The notes under the pieces: model-generated
What the model was told of the DNA's origin: nothing
What the model saw: the letters and a program-made list of their open reading frames with translations, nothing else
Databases searched by the model: none
Assembly (NCBI GenBank): GCA_046080125.1
Contig: JBJTTJ010000078.1
Coordinates: 36,472-100,471, forward strand
Reading direction: 5' to 3'
Source of the DNA: Cuspidothrix sp046080125
GTDB taxonomy: Bacteria; Cyanobacteriota; Cyanobacteriia; Cyanobacteriales; Nostocaceae
Length of the DNA: 64,000 nt
Shown: positions 25,589 through 34,474 of the stretch, in pieces
How the letters are laid out: each line of letters starts with the position of its first letter
Numbering within the stretch: position 1 is the first letter of the stretch
Translations under genes and position numbers: made by a program

Positions 25589-28500
25589 TTAGGCGATCGC
25601 TTTCTGATAAACTTCCTCTAAACAGGCAATTAATTCATCAACTTGAGCAGAGGTAAATAACCCATCTGGTCCTTGGGGTGTAATATCAGTAAATGGTGAT
25701 TCATAGAGTAATGCCGCATCCATGACACCATGTTCTGTGAGGTAGTTGATAATCATATCTATAAATTCTATTTGATTAGCATTAAGGTTTTTATCAACTA
25801 GAAAACCAGCTAGTTCTTGTTTAGCGACTTCCCTATCTAATCCTACTAGGGAACGCACAAATAAACCTAATCCTTGGGATTCTTCCTTAGCGCGGTTAAT
25901 ATCTTCCGTTTCTCCTATACCACTTTCTGCTAATATTCTTTCTAACTCAGATAAATCTGATGCAGTTAACTGTTTATTAGTTCTAAGTTTGAAAATAACT
26001 ATATTATCTTGACGCGCTCTTAAAAAGGCTCTGACTTTAGAGCGGAATTTATAGAATTGATCTGTTGAGGTAAAATGAGGTAATTCTACTATAATTTCTT
26101 CACCCATTTCATCCTCAAAATTAGTGTAAATGGGTTGACGTTTTTGTTTTTCAATGAGATGTACTAAACCCCGTAGACGTTTACGGAGTGTTTCTAACAT
26201 GGGTAATGTGACATCTTGCCACCATAGGTCGTTTTGAATATCTTGAATTAGTGGTAATTGTGCTTGAATTAAAGGAATATCTGGTTTTTCTTCTAATAAC
26301 CCAGCTATTGATTTAACCTGTGTTTGTAATTGTTTTAGATTGGGTTTTAAGTTAGGTTGAGATTTGACTATTGCTAGTTGTAATTTTAAGATTAATATAT
26401 CAAAGCGTTTGGTTTCTTCTGCTTCTGCGGGTATTTGAGAAGGTAAACCGGCGATTTCTTGATTTAAGGTAATAATATCTTCCTGGCCTAATGATTGCCA
26501 TGATTCTGAGTTAGCATATTTTTCTACAAATTGGCGTTTTGTGCGAACTATAAAGTTTTCTGTATTCATTGCTGCAACTTCCGTATATAGTAAATTGGCT
26601 ATTTGATGACGCAGTTCTGTATTTGTTTTTGGTTCTTCGACTTCGCTCGGTTCGACTTCGCTCGGTTCGACTTCGCTCACCGAACGGGAACGGGGTTGGG
26701 GTGAAATATTATCTAATTCTGCTATTAATTCCAAGCGTTTAGTAAATAACTGTTTACTTAAAGATTTACCTATCGGTGCATCGGTGGTTTCTGGGTTGTG
26801 TTGGAAAAATTCTAAATTTTGGCAGTAGTCAAATACATAGAAAAATTGTTTATCCTCTCCTATACCAAATAAGTCAGCACAGCGACGAGTTCCCCTTCCT
26901 AACATTTGCCAGAATTTGGTTTTAGAACGCACCAATTTAAAAATGACTAAATTTACCACTTCTGGTACATCTATTCCTGTATCTAACATATCTACAGAAA
27001 TAGCGATATGGGGCATTTTATCTTTTTTAGAAAAGTCCTCTATAATACTTTGAGCATATTTAGTATTAAAGGTAATGACGCGAGCAAATTCACCTTTAAA
27101 TTGGGGATAGTTAATATTAAATCTGTCAGCGATAAAGTTAGCGTGAGCTTGATTTTTAGCAAAGATAATTGTTTTACCTAAAATATCACCGCCGGCAACT
27201 TTTAAACCCCTGGTCATTAGATGCTCTAAAACTTTATCTACTGTATCTTGATTAAATAACCATTGATTGACTGCTGCTGCTTCTATGGAGTCAGGGATGT
27301 TACCTTCATCATCCCATTCTATGGCATCCCATTCTTCTCTTTCTGTTTCTGAAAGTTGACTATAATTAATTCCTTGACGTTGGAATTTGAGGGGAACTGA
27401 TACGGCTTGAGGTGGGACTAAAAAGCCATCTTTGACCGCATCTTCTAAGCTATAGGCATCTGTAGGTACACCACTTTCTAAATCAAATAATCCGTAAGTG
27501 TTGCGGTCTATTTCATCTTTAGGGGTGGCGGTTAATCCTAATAGTAAAGCATCAAAATAATTGAAGATGTGGCGATATTTTTTGAACACAGAACGATGGG
27601 CTTCATCAACTATAATTATGTCAAAATGTGCCACACTAAACCGTTTTTCTGATTCTTTGGTATCATCAATTAATCCCATCATGGTCTGATAGGTACAAGC
27701 GAATACTCTCCCTTCTCCATCTTTTTCTGTAACGAGGTTGACTGGAGATGCTTCTGGGAGGTGTTTTTTTAATACTTTGATGGTTTGCTCAACTAAGGCC
27801 ACGCGGTCAGCTAAAAATAGGGCGCGTTTTACCCAGTTACAACGCATCAGTATTTCTACTAGGGCGATCGCAGTTCTGGTCTTTCCTGCACCTGTGGCCA
27901 TAATTAACAGGGTTTTGCGTTCTTTATCGCTTTCTATGGCTTCTGTAACGCGGCGAATAGCACGGGTTTGGTAATAGCGTTCTGCTATACTGGGTTTAAT
28001 ATCTGCTTGGGCTAAGGTTTTGCGGATGCTGCGGCGTTGGATGATTAATTCTAATTCGGCTTTTTTGTAGAACCCTTGGACTTGTCGCGGTGGGTAGTTG
28101 GTGTCATCCCATAACCAATGTTCATAACCGTTGGTGTAGAAAATTAGGGGACGTTGGTTAAATTGTTTTTCTAAGCAGTCTGCATAGAGTTTAGCCTGTT
28201 GTTGACCGTTGCGGGGGTCTTTGCGGGTACGTTTGGCTTCGACTACTGCTAGGGGTTTTCCATCATCTCCCCATAATACATAATCTACAAATCCATCACC
28301 GGATTTGTTGGGCATTCCTGCGACTGGATATTCACAGGAAATTGTACCGCCTTTGTTCCCTTCGACTTCGCTCAGGGAACGGTTTTCGCTTAGGGGAGGG
28401 TCTTGGGATGGTTCGGTGGTTGAGGGAAGTCGAAACCAGCGGGAACTCTCACTGAGCGAAGTTGAAACTAGTTTCCATCCGGCTTCTTTTAATAATAAAT

Positions 28501-29164
28501 CTATGAATAAATCACGGGTTTGTTGTTCTGAATAGTCGTGTGTATCTGGTTGGCTAGTATTTTCTTTTTTGATTGCTGCTAATTCGGATCTGAGTTGTTT
28601 TATAGTTTCATCTAGGGCGTTTTTATTTGTTAGTAATTGTGAGAGTTTTTTATCTTTTTCTTTTAATTCTGTTTCTAATTTTTGCAGTTCTTTTGTTTTG
28701 TTTTTCTCACTCGCTGCGGTTGTGGGAGTTTTGGTAACTTGCGGTATGGCGTTAATATCAAAGGTTAAGCCTGGTTCTGGTTTGCTGGTGCGTCCGTAGG
28801 TACGGGTTAACCAATATGCTATATGAAAAAATTCTTTAACTGCGGTGAGGCTATCATTAACGGGTATTGTTTTTTCATCATGAACGGCATTATTACCAAT
28901 TTTAATGATGAGTTTGGCTTTGTTAAATATGGCCAGACCGACTAATTGTTTAAAGGTCGGTTCATGGATGAGGGTGCTAATGTTATCTTGATAGGGTAAG
29001 TTTAATGTATTGTCGTATTTATAGAGCCAGTTTACTGTTAATTCTAAGGCGCGACGGCTATAAAAACAGGCTGTCCGGGGGTCACGGTAGGCTGTTTTAA
29101 AGGCTTTGTGAGCAGATTCGTAAATGGTGGGAAATTCGGGTTTAAGAAAGGTAAACTGGCTCAT
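25589..29164 (-). CDS. hsdR: Type I restriction enzyme, R (motor/nuclease) subunit
   Basis: HsdR translocates DNA and cuts it when the HsdM/HsdS complex meets unmethylated sites. The 1191-residue protein opens with a DUF4145-like helical domain (about 1-125) and a coiled coil (155-205). A PD-(D/E)XK nuclease follows (D294 in FVDYVL, E309 and K311 in VVEAKR). The SF2 helicase has Walker A ATGAGKT (423-429) and DEAH (520-523), with later ATPKDE and MLGRGTRRC motifs. A helical C-terminal region completes it. Two stretches look like insertions of a dispersed genomic repeat read in frame: residues about 231-270 and the SEVEPSEVEPSEVEEP run at about 825-845. Partner genes hsdS and hsdM lie upstream on the same strand, separated by accessory genes. 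Confidence 0.93.
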   Translation of the reverse strand: MSQFTFLKPEFPTIYESAHKAFKTAYRDPRTACFYSRRALELTVNWLYKYDNTLNLPYQDNISTLIHEPTFKQLVGLAIFNKAKLIIKIGNNAVHDEKTIPVNDSLTAVKEFFHIAYWLTRTYGRTSKPEPGLTFDINAIPQVTKTPTTAASEKNKTKELQKLETELKEKDKKLSQLLTNKNALDETIKQLRSELAAIKKENTSQPDTHDYSEQQTRDLFIDLLLKEAGWKLVSTSLSESSRWFRLPSTTEPSQDPPLSENRSLSEVEGNKGGTISCEYPVAGMPNKSGDGFVDYVLWGDDGKPLAVVEAKRTRKDPRNGQQQAKLYADCLEKQFNQRPLIFYTNGYEHWLWDDTNYPPRQVQGFYKKAELELIIQRRSIRKTLAQADIKPSIAERYYQTRAIRRVTEAIESDKERKTLLIMATGAGKTRTAIALVEILMRCNWVKRALFLADRVALVEQTIKVLKKHLPEASPVNLVTEKDGEGRVFACTYQTMMGLIDDTKESEKRFSVAHFDIIIVDEAHRSVFKKYRHIFNYFDALLLGLTATPKDEIDRNTYGLFDLESGVPTDAYSLEDAVKDGFLVPPQAVSVPLKFQRQGINYSQLSETEREEWDAIEWDDEGNIPDSIEAAAVNQWLFNQDTVDKVLEHLMTRGLKVAGGDILGKTIIFAKNQAHANFIADRFNINYPQFKGEFARVITFNTKYAQSIIEDFSKKDKMPHIAISVDMLDTGIDVPEVVNLVIFKLVRSKTKFWQMLGRGTRRCADLFGIGEDKQFFYVFDYCQNLEFFQHNPETTDAPIGKSLSKQLFTKRLELIAELDNISPQPRSRSVSEVEPSEVEPSEVEEPKTNTELRHQIANLLYTEVAAMNTENFIVRTKRQFVEKYANSESWQSLGQEDIITLNQEIAGLPSQIPAEAEETKRFDILILKLQLAIVKSQPNLKPNLKQLQTQVKSIAGLLEEKPDIPLIQAQLPLIQDIQNDLWWQDVTLPMLETLRKRLRGLVHLIEKQKRQPIYTNFEDEMGEEIIVELPHFTSTDQFYKFRSKVRAFLRARQDNIVIFKLRTNKQLTASDLSELERILAESGIGETEDINRAKEESQGLGLFVRSLVGLDREVAKQELAGFLVDKNLNANQIEFIDMIINYLTEHGVMDAALLYESPFTDITPQGPDGLFTSAQVDELIACLEEVYQKAIA

Positions 29165-29246
29165 TTAGTTAATAAGCTGTTGTTAGTTTCAATAGATTAT
29201 ACTCATTATATTCAGTAAATATGTTGATTTCAAGCTAGAATTTCAT

Positions 29247-29317
29247 GGGATGTTGAGCTACATTTAGAATATAATATTTCTTATGATGTTTCTAAGGCCA
29301 GCAAATAAATACGGCAA
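29247..29317 (+). promoter_or_regulatory. Upstream region shared with 30357-30419
   Basis: GGGATGTTGAGCTACATTTA followed by a TATAATATT-like box and GGCCAGCAAATAAATACGGC is clearly related to the sequence upstream of the gene at 30420 (GGGATGTTCAGCTATATATA, then AGCCAGCAACTAAAAACGGT). The two plus-strand small genes of the restriction island therefore seem to carry copies of one promoter/leader. Confidence 0.55.
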
Positions 29318-29701
29318 ATGACAGCATATACCCTAAATTTACCTGAACAGTTGAAGCATGAAATTGAGCAATTAGTTCAAATTCAGGGAATTTCGCTTGA
29401 TCAATTTATTCTGTGGGCTGTAACAGAAAAAGTCAGTACCCTGAAAGCATCTTTTTCACAGATTGCTTATCGTCAGGGCGCAAATGGGCAACTTGTACCC
29501 ATCATTAAAGGTACAGGAATTAGAGTCCAGACTGTGGTGATAGCTTCCCAAAAATGGGGAATGAGTCTCAGTCAAATTGCTGATGAGTATCAGTTAAATG
29601 AGGCACAAGTCAGAGAGGCTTTGAGTTTTTATGTAGTCAATAAGGAGCAGATTGATACAGCGATCTCTTCTGAGCAATCCTTAGAAAGTGCCAATGGTTA
29701 A
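29318..29701 (+). CDS. DUF433-containing, antitoxin-like protein
   Basis: This 127-residue protein has two parts. The first 40 residues (YTLNLPEQLKHEIEQLVQIQGISLDQFILWAVTEKV) look like a ribbon-helix-helix DNA-binding domain. The rest, from about residue 60 (PIIKGTGIRVQTVVIASQKWGMSLSQIADEYQLNEAQVREALSFYV), is a DUF433 domain as found in VapB-like antitoxins. A toxin gene of the usual DUF5615/PIN type does not follow: the next gene is on the opposite strand and its stop overlaps this stop by four bases. It may be an orphan antitoxin or a regulator of the restriction genes around it. Confidence 0.75.
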   Translation: MTAYTLNLPEQLKHEIEQLVQIQGISLDQFILWAVTEKVSTLKASFSQIAYRQGANGQLVPIIKGTGIRVQTVVIASQKWGMSLSQIADEYQLNEAQVREALSFYVVNKEQIDTAISSEQSLESANG

Positions 29702-30312
29702 TTCATCAGTGCAGCTAACAAGGTTCTGACTACAATTTCTAATTCTTCAGTGACTCGATAAAGGTTAATTGCTTGTTGAATATTTTGTTTTTGTCTGTTT
29801 AATATCCCAAATTGCCAAACATTACCAGTTGTTACTGCTCCTAATATTTCCGGTTGTGTGGAATCGGTCCATTTATCAAGAGCTATCATCTCGGTTGCTA
29901 GTTGTATAAATCCTCTATTCATATCTGCTTGCTTGGCTTCTATTACAAGTAAATTTGTGGTTGTTCGGAGATAATAGTCTAAGTTACCTTGGAGTTTGTT
30001 ATCAACTTTAATATTATACTCTATTCGTAATTTAGCATGGGAATAATGGATTAATTCAGTAACTATGGGCGCGATTAAAATTTCTCTGCGGGTGGCTTCG
30101 TTTTCTAAATCTACGAAGGGTAATACTTCTTCAATTCGTTGTTTTAGTTCGCTAAGTCTGTCTAATGATCCTGAATATTGTGGTAATTCCAAAAATTTAC
30201 GCTCGAATGAATAACCAAATTCTCCTACTAAATCATCAACTGCAAAACCTAGTTCAAAGTAATTGCTAAAAGTATATGAGCGATTGGGATCTATTAATGA
30301 TGGACGACTCAT
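29698..30312 (-). CDS. PD-(D/E)XK nuclease-like hypothetical protein
   Basis: This 204-residue protein of unknown function has a likely nuclease core: D in GNLDYYLRTT and E-A-K in LLVIEAKQADMNRGFIQLATEM, the arrangement seen in PD-(D/E)XK endonuclease families and in the N-terminal domains of type I restriction subunits. The N-terminus (SYTFSNYFELGFAVDDLVGEFGYSF) is characteristic of a group of short cyanobacterial proteins often found singly. It lies between hsdR and hsdS on the same strand and may be transcribed with them, but it is not a standard part of a type I system. Whether it is active is unknown. Confidence 0.6.
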   Translation of the reverse strand: MSRPSLIDPNRSYTFSNYFELGFAVDDLVGEFGYSFERKFLELPQYSGSLDRLSELKQRIEEVLPFVDLENEATRREILIAPIVTELIHYSHAKLRIEYNIKVDNKLQGNLDYYLRTTTNLLVIEAKQADMNRGFIQLATEMIALDKWTDSTQPEILGAVTTGNVWQFGILNRQKQNIQQAINLYRVTEELEIVVRTLLAALMN

Positions 30313-30419
30313 TTAATTTTTCCTATCTAGCTAATAAATTAATTATCTCATTTTACGGGATGTTCAGCTATATATAAAATACAATGTTTATTAAGCCAGC
30401 AACTAAAAACGGTAAATAA

Positions 30420-30662
30420 ATGCGTAAACAAGTTATTGAATATACATCTCCACTAGATGCGTTAATTGCCCTTACTAAGCAGTTAAATGTTTATGAAATT
30501 AAGTACCAAATGAGTTCAGAGGATTTTTTTGCTAAATATAGTCAGGGAGAAACTTCTGATGATGAGGTTTTTGTGGAATGGGCTGGAAATTATCAGCATT
30601 ATCTAGCGTTACAATTCTCCTCTAAATGCACGATGTTGGAGGGATGCAAAGAGGGCATCTAG
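30420..30662 (+). CDS. Small antitoxin-like protein, probably 3'-truncated
   Basis: This 80-residue protein carries the pattern LIALTKQLNVYEIKYQMSSEDFFAKYSQGE...DDEVFVEWAGNYQHYLAL, typical of a family of short cyanobacterial proteins that resemble antitoxins. In those relatives the YQHYLAL segment is followed by a short charged helix. Here it is followed by FSSKCTMLEGCKEGI, which is simply the complement of the end of hsdS, over which this frame runs for 54 bases. The gene therefore seems to have lost its native end, perhaps when it became joined to the hsdS side. No toxin partner follows it. Confidence 0.55.
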   Translation: MRKQVIEYTSPLDALIALTKQLNVYEIKYQMSSEDFFAKYSQGETSDDEVFVEWAGNYQHYLALQFSSKCTMLEGCKEGI

Positions 30663-31778
30663 TTCTGATAATGAGGCGCGGTGTGATTTTTTTAGTTCTT
30701 CTACTGCTTCGACTCTTTGAGCAAATTCTTTTTGAAGGGATAGGGGGGGAAGAATAATTATAAATTTCCTGATTTCTTCAAGATTGACTGTTTTCTGTGC
30801 AATTCCACGAGCAGAACGATCTGCTTGACGTTTTAAAGCTGGTGAAGCGAGCATTGCACAAAGAAATTGGGAATCTATGAGATTTAAGTCAGGCTTAATG
30901 TGTGCAATATGACGCTGAAAAGCGAATTTTCTTTGAGTTTTGACTATTACAGGAACACCGTATGATCCAACTGTGGAATATAGAACATCACTAAATTCAA
31001 TTGGACATCTCCGTGTTAATTCTTCGTGAGTTTCACTAGAGATAAATTTGACAGTATCAAAGTTTATTTCACCTGAAACAATATTACTAACAAATAGGAA
31101 TGGATAACCTGACGTACTCCATTTTGGAGGTTGATGAGTTCCATCGGTAATTCTTTTACAGACTTTAGCCAAAGGTAGAGTTTTTATATTCTTAGGATTC
31201 TTAACAGGATCTCCGAACATTTCTAAAAAGATGGATTGAGTGAGGGTGTCGAGTTGTGCGATCGCTTCCCTTCTTTTTCTCCTCAACTCCTCCGCTTGAT
31301 CTAATATCTCCGCTATTCTTTTCTGTTCTTCTAATGGTGGTAGGGGTATTTTTGTTTCACGAATTATTTGTTGGCTAATGTTGGGTTGCGCTCCACCAAC
31401 ACTCCTTGATATAAACTCAGGGAGCTTTTGCTGTAAGGCATGAAAAAGATATCTCGAATCAGCTTTATCTTTTTCTGGAACAAGATAGCAAACAGCTTGA
31501 TTTGTTGTCGCATTAATACCTAATATTCCAACTCGACCAACATTAGCTCCATACATTGCTACAAGAACAGATCCTTTTGGTGCAAGTTTTAAAGATGTTT
31601 CTGCTAATGCCTCTTCAGTTACCTTTTCTTCAGTTTCAGTAATAATTGATTCGCGTAGCTCACCAGATTTTACCCAAGGAATACTGCCATTAAAATAGCG
31701 TTCATATTTATTTCGTGATGGAGTTGTTCCACTACCTGTTTTACAGAAAACACCTATTGGCAAAAATAATGTTTTCAT
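30609..31778 (-). CDS. hsdS: Type I restriction-modification specificity subunit
   Basis: HsdS gives the type I complex its split DNA recognition site. The 389 residues show two target-recognition domains, each followed by a conserved coiled-coil spacer. Domain 1 ends with IPLPPLEEQKRIAEILDQAEELRRKR (about 145-170). Domain 2 runs from about 200 (LAKVCKRITDGTHQPPKW) to IILPPLSLQKEFAQRVEAVEELKKS near the end. The first domain is slightly short at its N-terminus compared with typical HsdS, opening MKTLFLPIGVFCKTGSGTTPSRN. It lies downstream of hsdM, with a Uma2-family gene between them. The 3' end overlaps the convergent antitoxin-like gene. Confidence 0.9.
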   Translation of the reverse strand: MKTLFLPIGVFCKTGSGTTPSRNKYERYFNGSIPWVKSGELRESIITETEEKVTEEALAETSLKLAPKGSVLVAMYGANVGRVGILGINATTNQAVCYLVPEKDKADSRYLFHALQQKLPEFISRSVGGAQPNISQQIIRETKIPLPPLEEQKRIAEILDQAEELRRKRREAIAQLDTLTQSIFLEMFGDPVKNPKNIKTLPLAKVCKRITDGTHQPPKWSTSGYPFLFVSNIVSGEINFDTVKFISSETHEELTRRCPIEFSDVLYSTVGSYGVPVIVKTQRKFAFQRHIAHIKPDLNLIDSQFLCAMLASPALKRQADRSARGIAQKTVNLEEIRKFIIILPPLSLQKEFAQRVEAVEELKKSHRASLSELDALFASLQHRAFRGEL

Positions 31779-31869
31779 TCCTGCATTTTCTCCAAATAAA
31801 TAACCTCAACTAAAATATTTAATCTATCTGCGTTTATCTGCGTTCATCTGCGTTCAAATCCTAAATATT
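31779..31869. repeat. ATCTGCGTTT decamer repeat
   Basis: Three head-to-tail decamers (ATCTGCGTTT, ATCTGCGTTC, ATCTGCGTTC) at 31825-31857 lie between hsdS and the Uma2 gene. It is another copy of the family at 8882, 54922 and 57884. Confidence 0.75.
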
Positions 31870-32439
31870 TCATCCTTTTAAAATCTCATTTACAGTTAAC
31901 TTCACCTCAGAAAACAAAGGGGAACAAATCACCTCATCACCTGTAAAAACCTGCTCCTCATACAAACCTTCCACCCACTCCAAAACAGTCACCTTTTGTA
32001 ATACCGGATCAACAATCCAATATTCATTAATACCCCGCGCTGCATACTCAGAACGCTTGTAACGATAATCTCGCTTTTCTTGATTAGGACTAACCACCTC
32101 AACCACTAACAAAGGGGGCGGCATATCCATTAAAATTAAAGAGCGTGTAGCATCTTGCATCACCTGTGCCAACTCTTCAGAAAATACCACCAAATCAGGA
32201 ACACGCACCCCCACCATGCGACTATTTACAGCTATTTCTGTTTTCATTCTTAACCGATAATAGGGAATACCTAATTGCGAAAAATAGATTAATAAAAATA
32301 TTGCTATTCTTTGATTTAGTTCACTTTCAGAAGGCATAACAATTAATTCCCCATTTTCCAACTCATAGAAATAATCCGTCCCATCGTCATAATTAAGAAA
32401 TTCCTCAAAAGTCATCTTTTTAGCAGTTGTAGCTACCAT
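31870..32439 (-). CDS. Uma2 family (DUF820) endonuclease-like protein
   Basis: This 189-residue protein belongs to the Uma2 family, restriction-endonuclease-like proteins that are hugely expanded in cyanobacteria. Visible features are KKMTFEEFLNYDDGTDYFYELENGELI, VRVPDLVVFSEE with the metal-binding Asp, and PPLLVVEVVSPNQEKRDYRYKRSEYAARGINEYWIVDP with the E...K catalytic pair. The exact biological role of the family is not settled. I placed the start at ATG 32439 because GGAG lies 8 bases upstream of it, while the ATG at 32445 is too close. It sits between hsdM and hsdS on the same strand, a position usually empty in type I operons. Confidence 0.85.
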   Translation of the reverse strand: MVATTAKKMTFEEFLNYDDGTDYFYELENGELIVMPSESELNQRIAIFLLIYFSQLGIPYYRLRMKTEIAVNSRMVGVRVPDLVVFSEELAQVMQDATRSLILMDMPPPLLVVEVVSPNQEKRDYRYKRSEYAARGINEYWIVDPVLQKVTVLEWVEGLYEEQVFTGDEVICSPLFSEVKLTVNEILKG

Positions 32440-32445
32440 GAACAT

Positions 32446-32739
32446 TACTCCTATAAAATTTAAAACCTCTTACCTCTCCCTAACCCTCTCCTAAGAGGAG
32501 AGGGAACAGAAATTAATCAATTTCTCGATTAGATCCCCCCTTAGAAAGGGGGGAAATTAATCAATTTCTCGATTAGATCCCCCCTTAGAAAGGGGGGAAA
32601 TTAATCAAAGTCCCCCTTTTCAAGGGGGATTTAGGGGGATCTAGAAGGCTTATAGTTATAACTAGCAACTTGGGTTAGTAAAGATAAATTCATTCCCCCT
32701 TCCCTACAAGGGAAGGGGGTAAGGGGGTTAGGTTATTAA
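32446..32739. repeat. Repeat-rich spacer with 44-bp tandem unit
   Basis: Two exact copies of a 44-base unit (32513-32556 and 32557-32600) begin TTAATCAATTTCTCGATTAG and contain the hairpin CCCCCCTTAGAAAGGGGGG. A third partial copy starts at 32601. Further C-run/G-run palindromes follow (CCCCCTTTTCAAGGGGG at 32612-32628, CCCTTCCC...AAGGGAAGGGGG near 32699) and precede (CTCTCCTAAGAGGAGAGGG at 32487-32505). The stretch separates hsdM from the Uma2 gene and probably ends hsdM transcription. Confidence 0.85.
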
Positions 32740-34308
32740 CTATTTTAACAACCCCGCTAATTTTTCCATCCCCTGCTGAATTTCTAACTCTAATTTAGCT
32801 AAATTAGCCAAAATTTTCTGGGGTGGTAAATGGTCTACTTCCTCGTGTACTACTTCCTTGTAACGATTAAGACTTAAATCATAGCCTTGAGCCGCAATAT
32901 CTGCCCAGGGGACACAGAAACTTTGAGCAGTGCGAGGGCTTTTTCGTTCCGTAGTATTACGTAGCTGCCACCGTGCTAAAACATCAGGTAAATTATTTTT
33001 ACTATGTTCCTCCGGGGTTAACTGCACAGCCGGCACAGAACCGAGTTTATCCTCAGTTAACAAAGGTGTTCTTTTATCGTCTAAACTCAATCCATCGGCA
33101 TTAACATCATAGAACCAAACAAAATCAGTTCCTCCCGAATTGGTTTTAGTAAAGAGTAAAATCGCCGTAGAAACTCCCGCATAGGGCTTAAACACACCCC
33201 CAGGTAGGGATATGACCCCATCTAACTTTTGTTCCTCTACCAGTATTTTCCGAAGCTCCTTATGTGCTTTAGAAGACCCAAATAGCACACCATCGGGAAC
33301 AATTACCGCCGCCCTACCCCCTGGTTTGAGCAATCTTAAAAATAAAGCTAAAAATAATAACTCTGTTTTCTTCGTTTTAACTATTTCTAATAAATCCTTA
33401 GCTGTGTTTTCATAGTCTAAAGAGCCGGCAAAGGGAGGATTAGCTAATACTAGAGTATAAATTTCTTCATCATCTGCGTGTTCCTGTGCTAAGGAATCTT
33501 TATATCTAATATCAGGATTTTCTACACCATGCAGGAGCATATTCATACTGCCAATTCGCAGCATGACATTATCAAAATCAAACCCGTGAAACATCTGTCG
33601 GTGAAAATGTGCTTTCAGCTTTACATCTGTTAACACCTGACGGTGATGTTGGCGGAGGTATTCATTAGCAGTCACCAAAAAGCCACAGGTTCCACTCGCA
33701 GGGTCACAAATTACATCCTCTGGTTTAGGTGCTGTCAGTTCCACCATTAGTCCAATAATATGGCGCGGTGTCCTAAATTGCCCATTTTGTCCAGCAGAGG
33801 CAATTTTACTTAACATATATTCATACAGGTCGCCCTTGGTGTCCCTGTCATCCATCGGGATATTAGCGATTAAGTCTACCACTTTAGCCAGTAGCGCTGG
33901 GGTGGGAATGGTAAAACGAGCATCTTTATTATGGTGGGTATAGGTCGAGTCATCACCACCTAAAGTACGCAGAAACGGGAACACAAATTCATTCACGACT
34001 GCATACATTTCCGGAGGTGAAAAATGCTGAAACCGCGACCAACGCAGGTCATTATAGGGGCGTTTTTTTAGAGGTTCTCCCGACTCGGATTTTTCTAATA
34101 CATAATCCCCCTCCGGGAAAATACGCCCTTCCATGGGCTTTTTGAGTTTGGTAGCTTTGTTTTCTGCTAAGGTATGCAGGTCATCGAGACGACGCAAAAA
34201 TAACAGGTAAGTAATTTGTTCTATTACTTCTAGGGGGTTGGAAATACCACCAGTCCAAAAAGTATCCCAAACCTTATCAACTTGACTTTTAATTTCCCCT
34301 GATATCAT
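32740..34308 (-). CDS. hsdM: Type I restriction-modification methyltransferase subunit
   Basis: HsdM is the N6-adenine methyltransferase of the type I system and forms the M2S core with HsdS. The 522-residue protein begins with the helical HsdM N-terminal domain (about 1-150) and then shows GQFRTPRHIIGLMV, SAM-binding motif I DPASGTCGFL (202-211), the catalytic NPPF (290-293) and FLRLLKPGGRAAVIVPDGVLFG. The C-terminal part has the family segment DVNADGLSLDDKR. The start ATG has GGAT upstream. Downstream on the same strand follow the Uma2 gene, hsdS and hsdR. The order M-S-R is standard, but the insertions between the genes are not. Confidence 0.95.
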   Translation of the reverse strand: MISGEIKSQVDKVWDTFWTGGISNPLEVIEQITYLLFLRRLDDLHTLAENKATKLKKPMEGRIFPEGDYVLEKSESGEPLKKRPYNDLRWSRFQHFSPPEMYAVVNEFVFPFLRTLGGDDSTYTHHNKDARFTIPTPALLAKVVDLIANIPMDDRDTKGDLYEYMLSKIASAGQNGQFRTPRHIIGLMVELTAPKPEDVICDPASGTCGFLVTANEYLRQHHRQVLTDVKLKAHFHRQMFHGFDFDNVMLRIGSMNMLLHGVENPDIRYKDSLAQEHADDEEIYTLVLANPPFAGSLDYENTAKDLLEIVKTKKTELLFLALFLRLLKPGGRAAVIVPDGVLFGSSKAHKELRKILVEEQKLDGVISLPGGVFKPYAGVSTAILLFTKTNSGGTDFVWFYDVNADGLSLDDKRTPLLTEDKLGSVPAVQLTPEEHSKNNLPDVLARWQLRNTTERKSPRTAQSFCVPWADIAAQGYDLSLNRYKEVVHEEVDHLPPQKILANLAKLELEIQQGMEKLAGLLK

Positions 34309-34474
34309 GTTTTATTTTTATCCAGTAATTGACACTCCCCGGCGTAAACGTAAGGGTATTCTACATTCTACGTCAGAATTTGTTCTAGCAGGATTATACT
34401 AACTCTCAACTATCACCTCTCATCCATTGGCTTTTTGTCTATTATTAAAGAAATATCAATTAATCGTAATTATA

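Noticed and set aside
32513..32609. Possible CRISPR array (44-base direct repeats)
   Set aside because: Copies are directly adjacent with no spacers and contain a C6/G6 hairpin. No cas gene is present. It is a simple tandem duplication.
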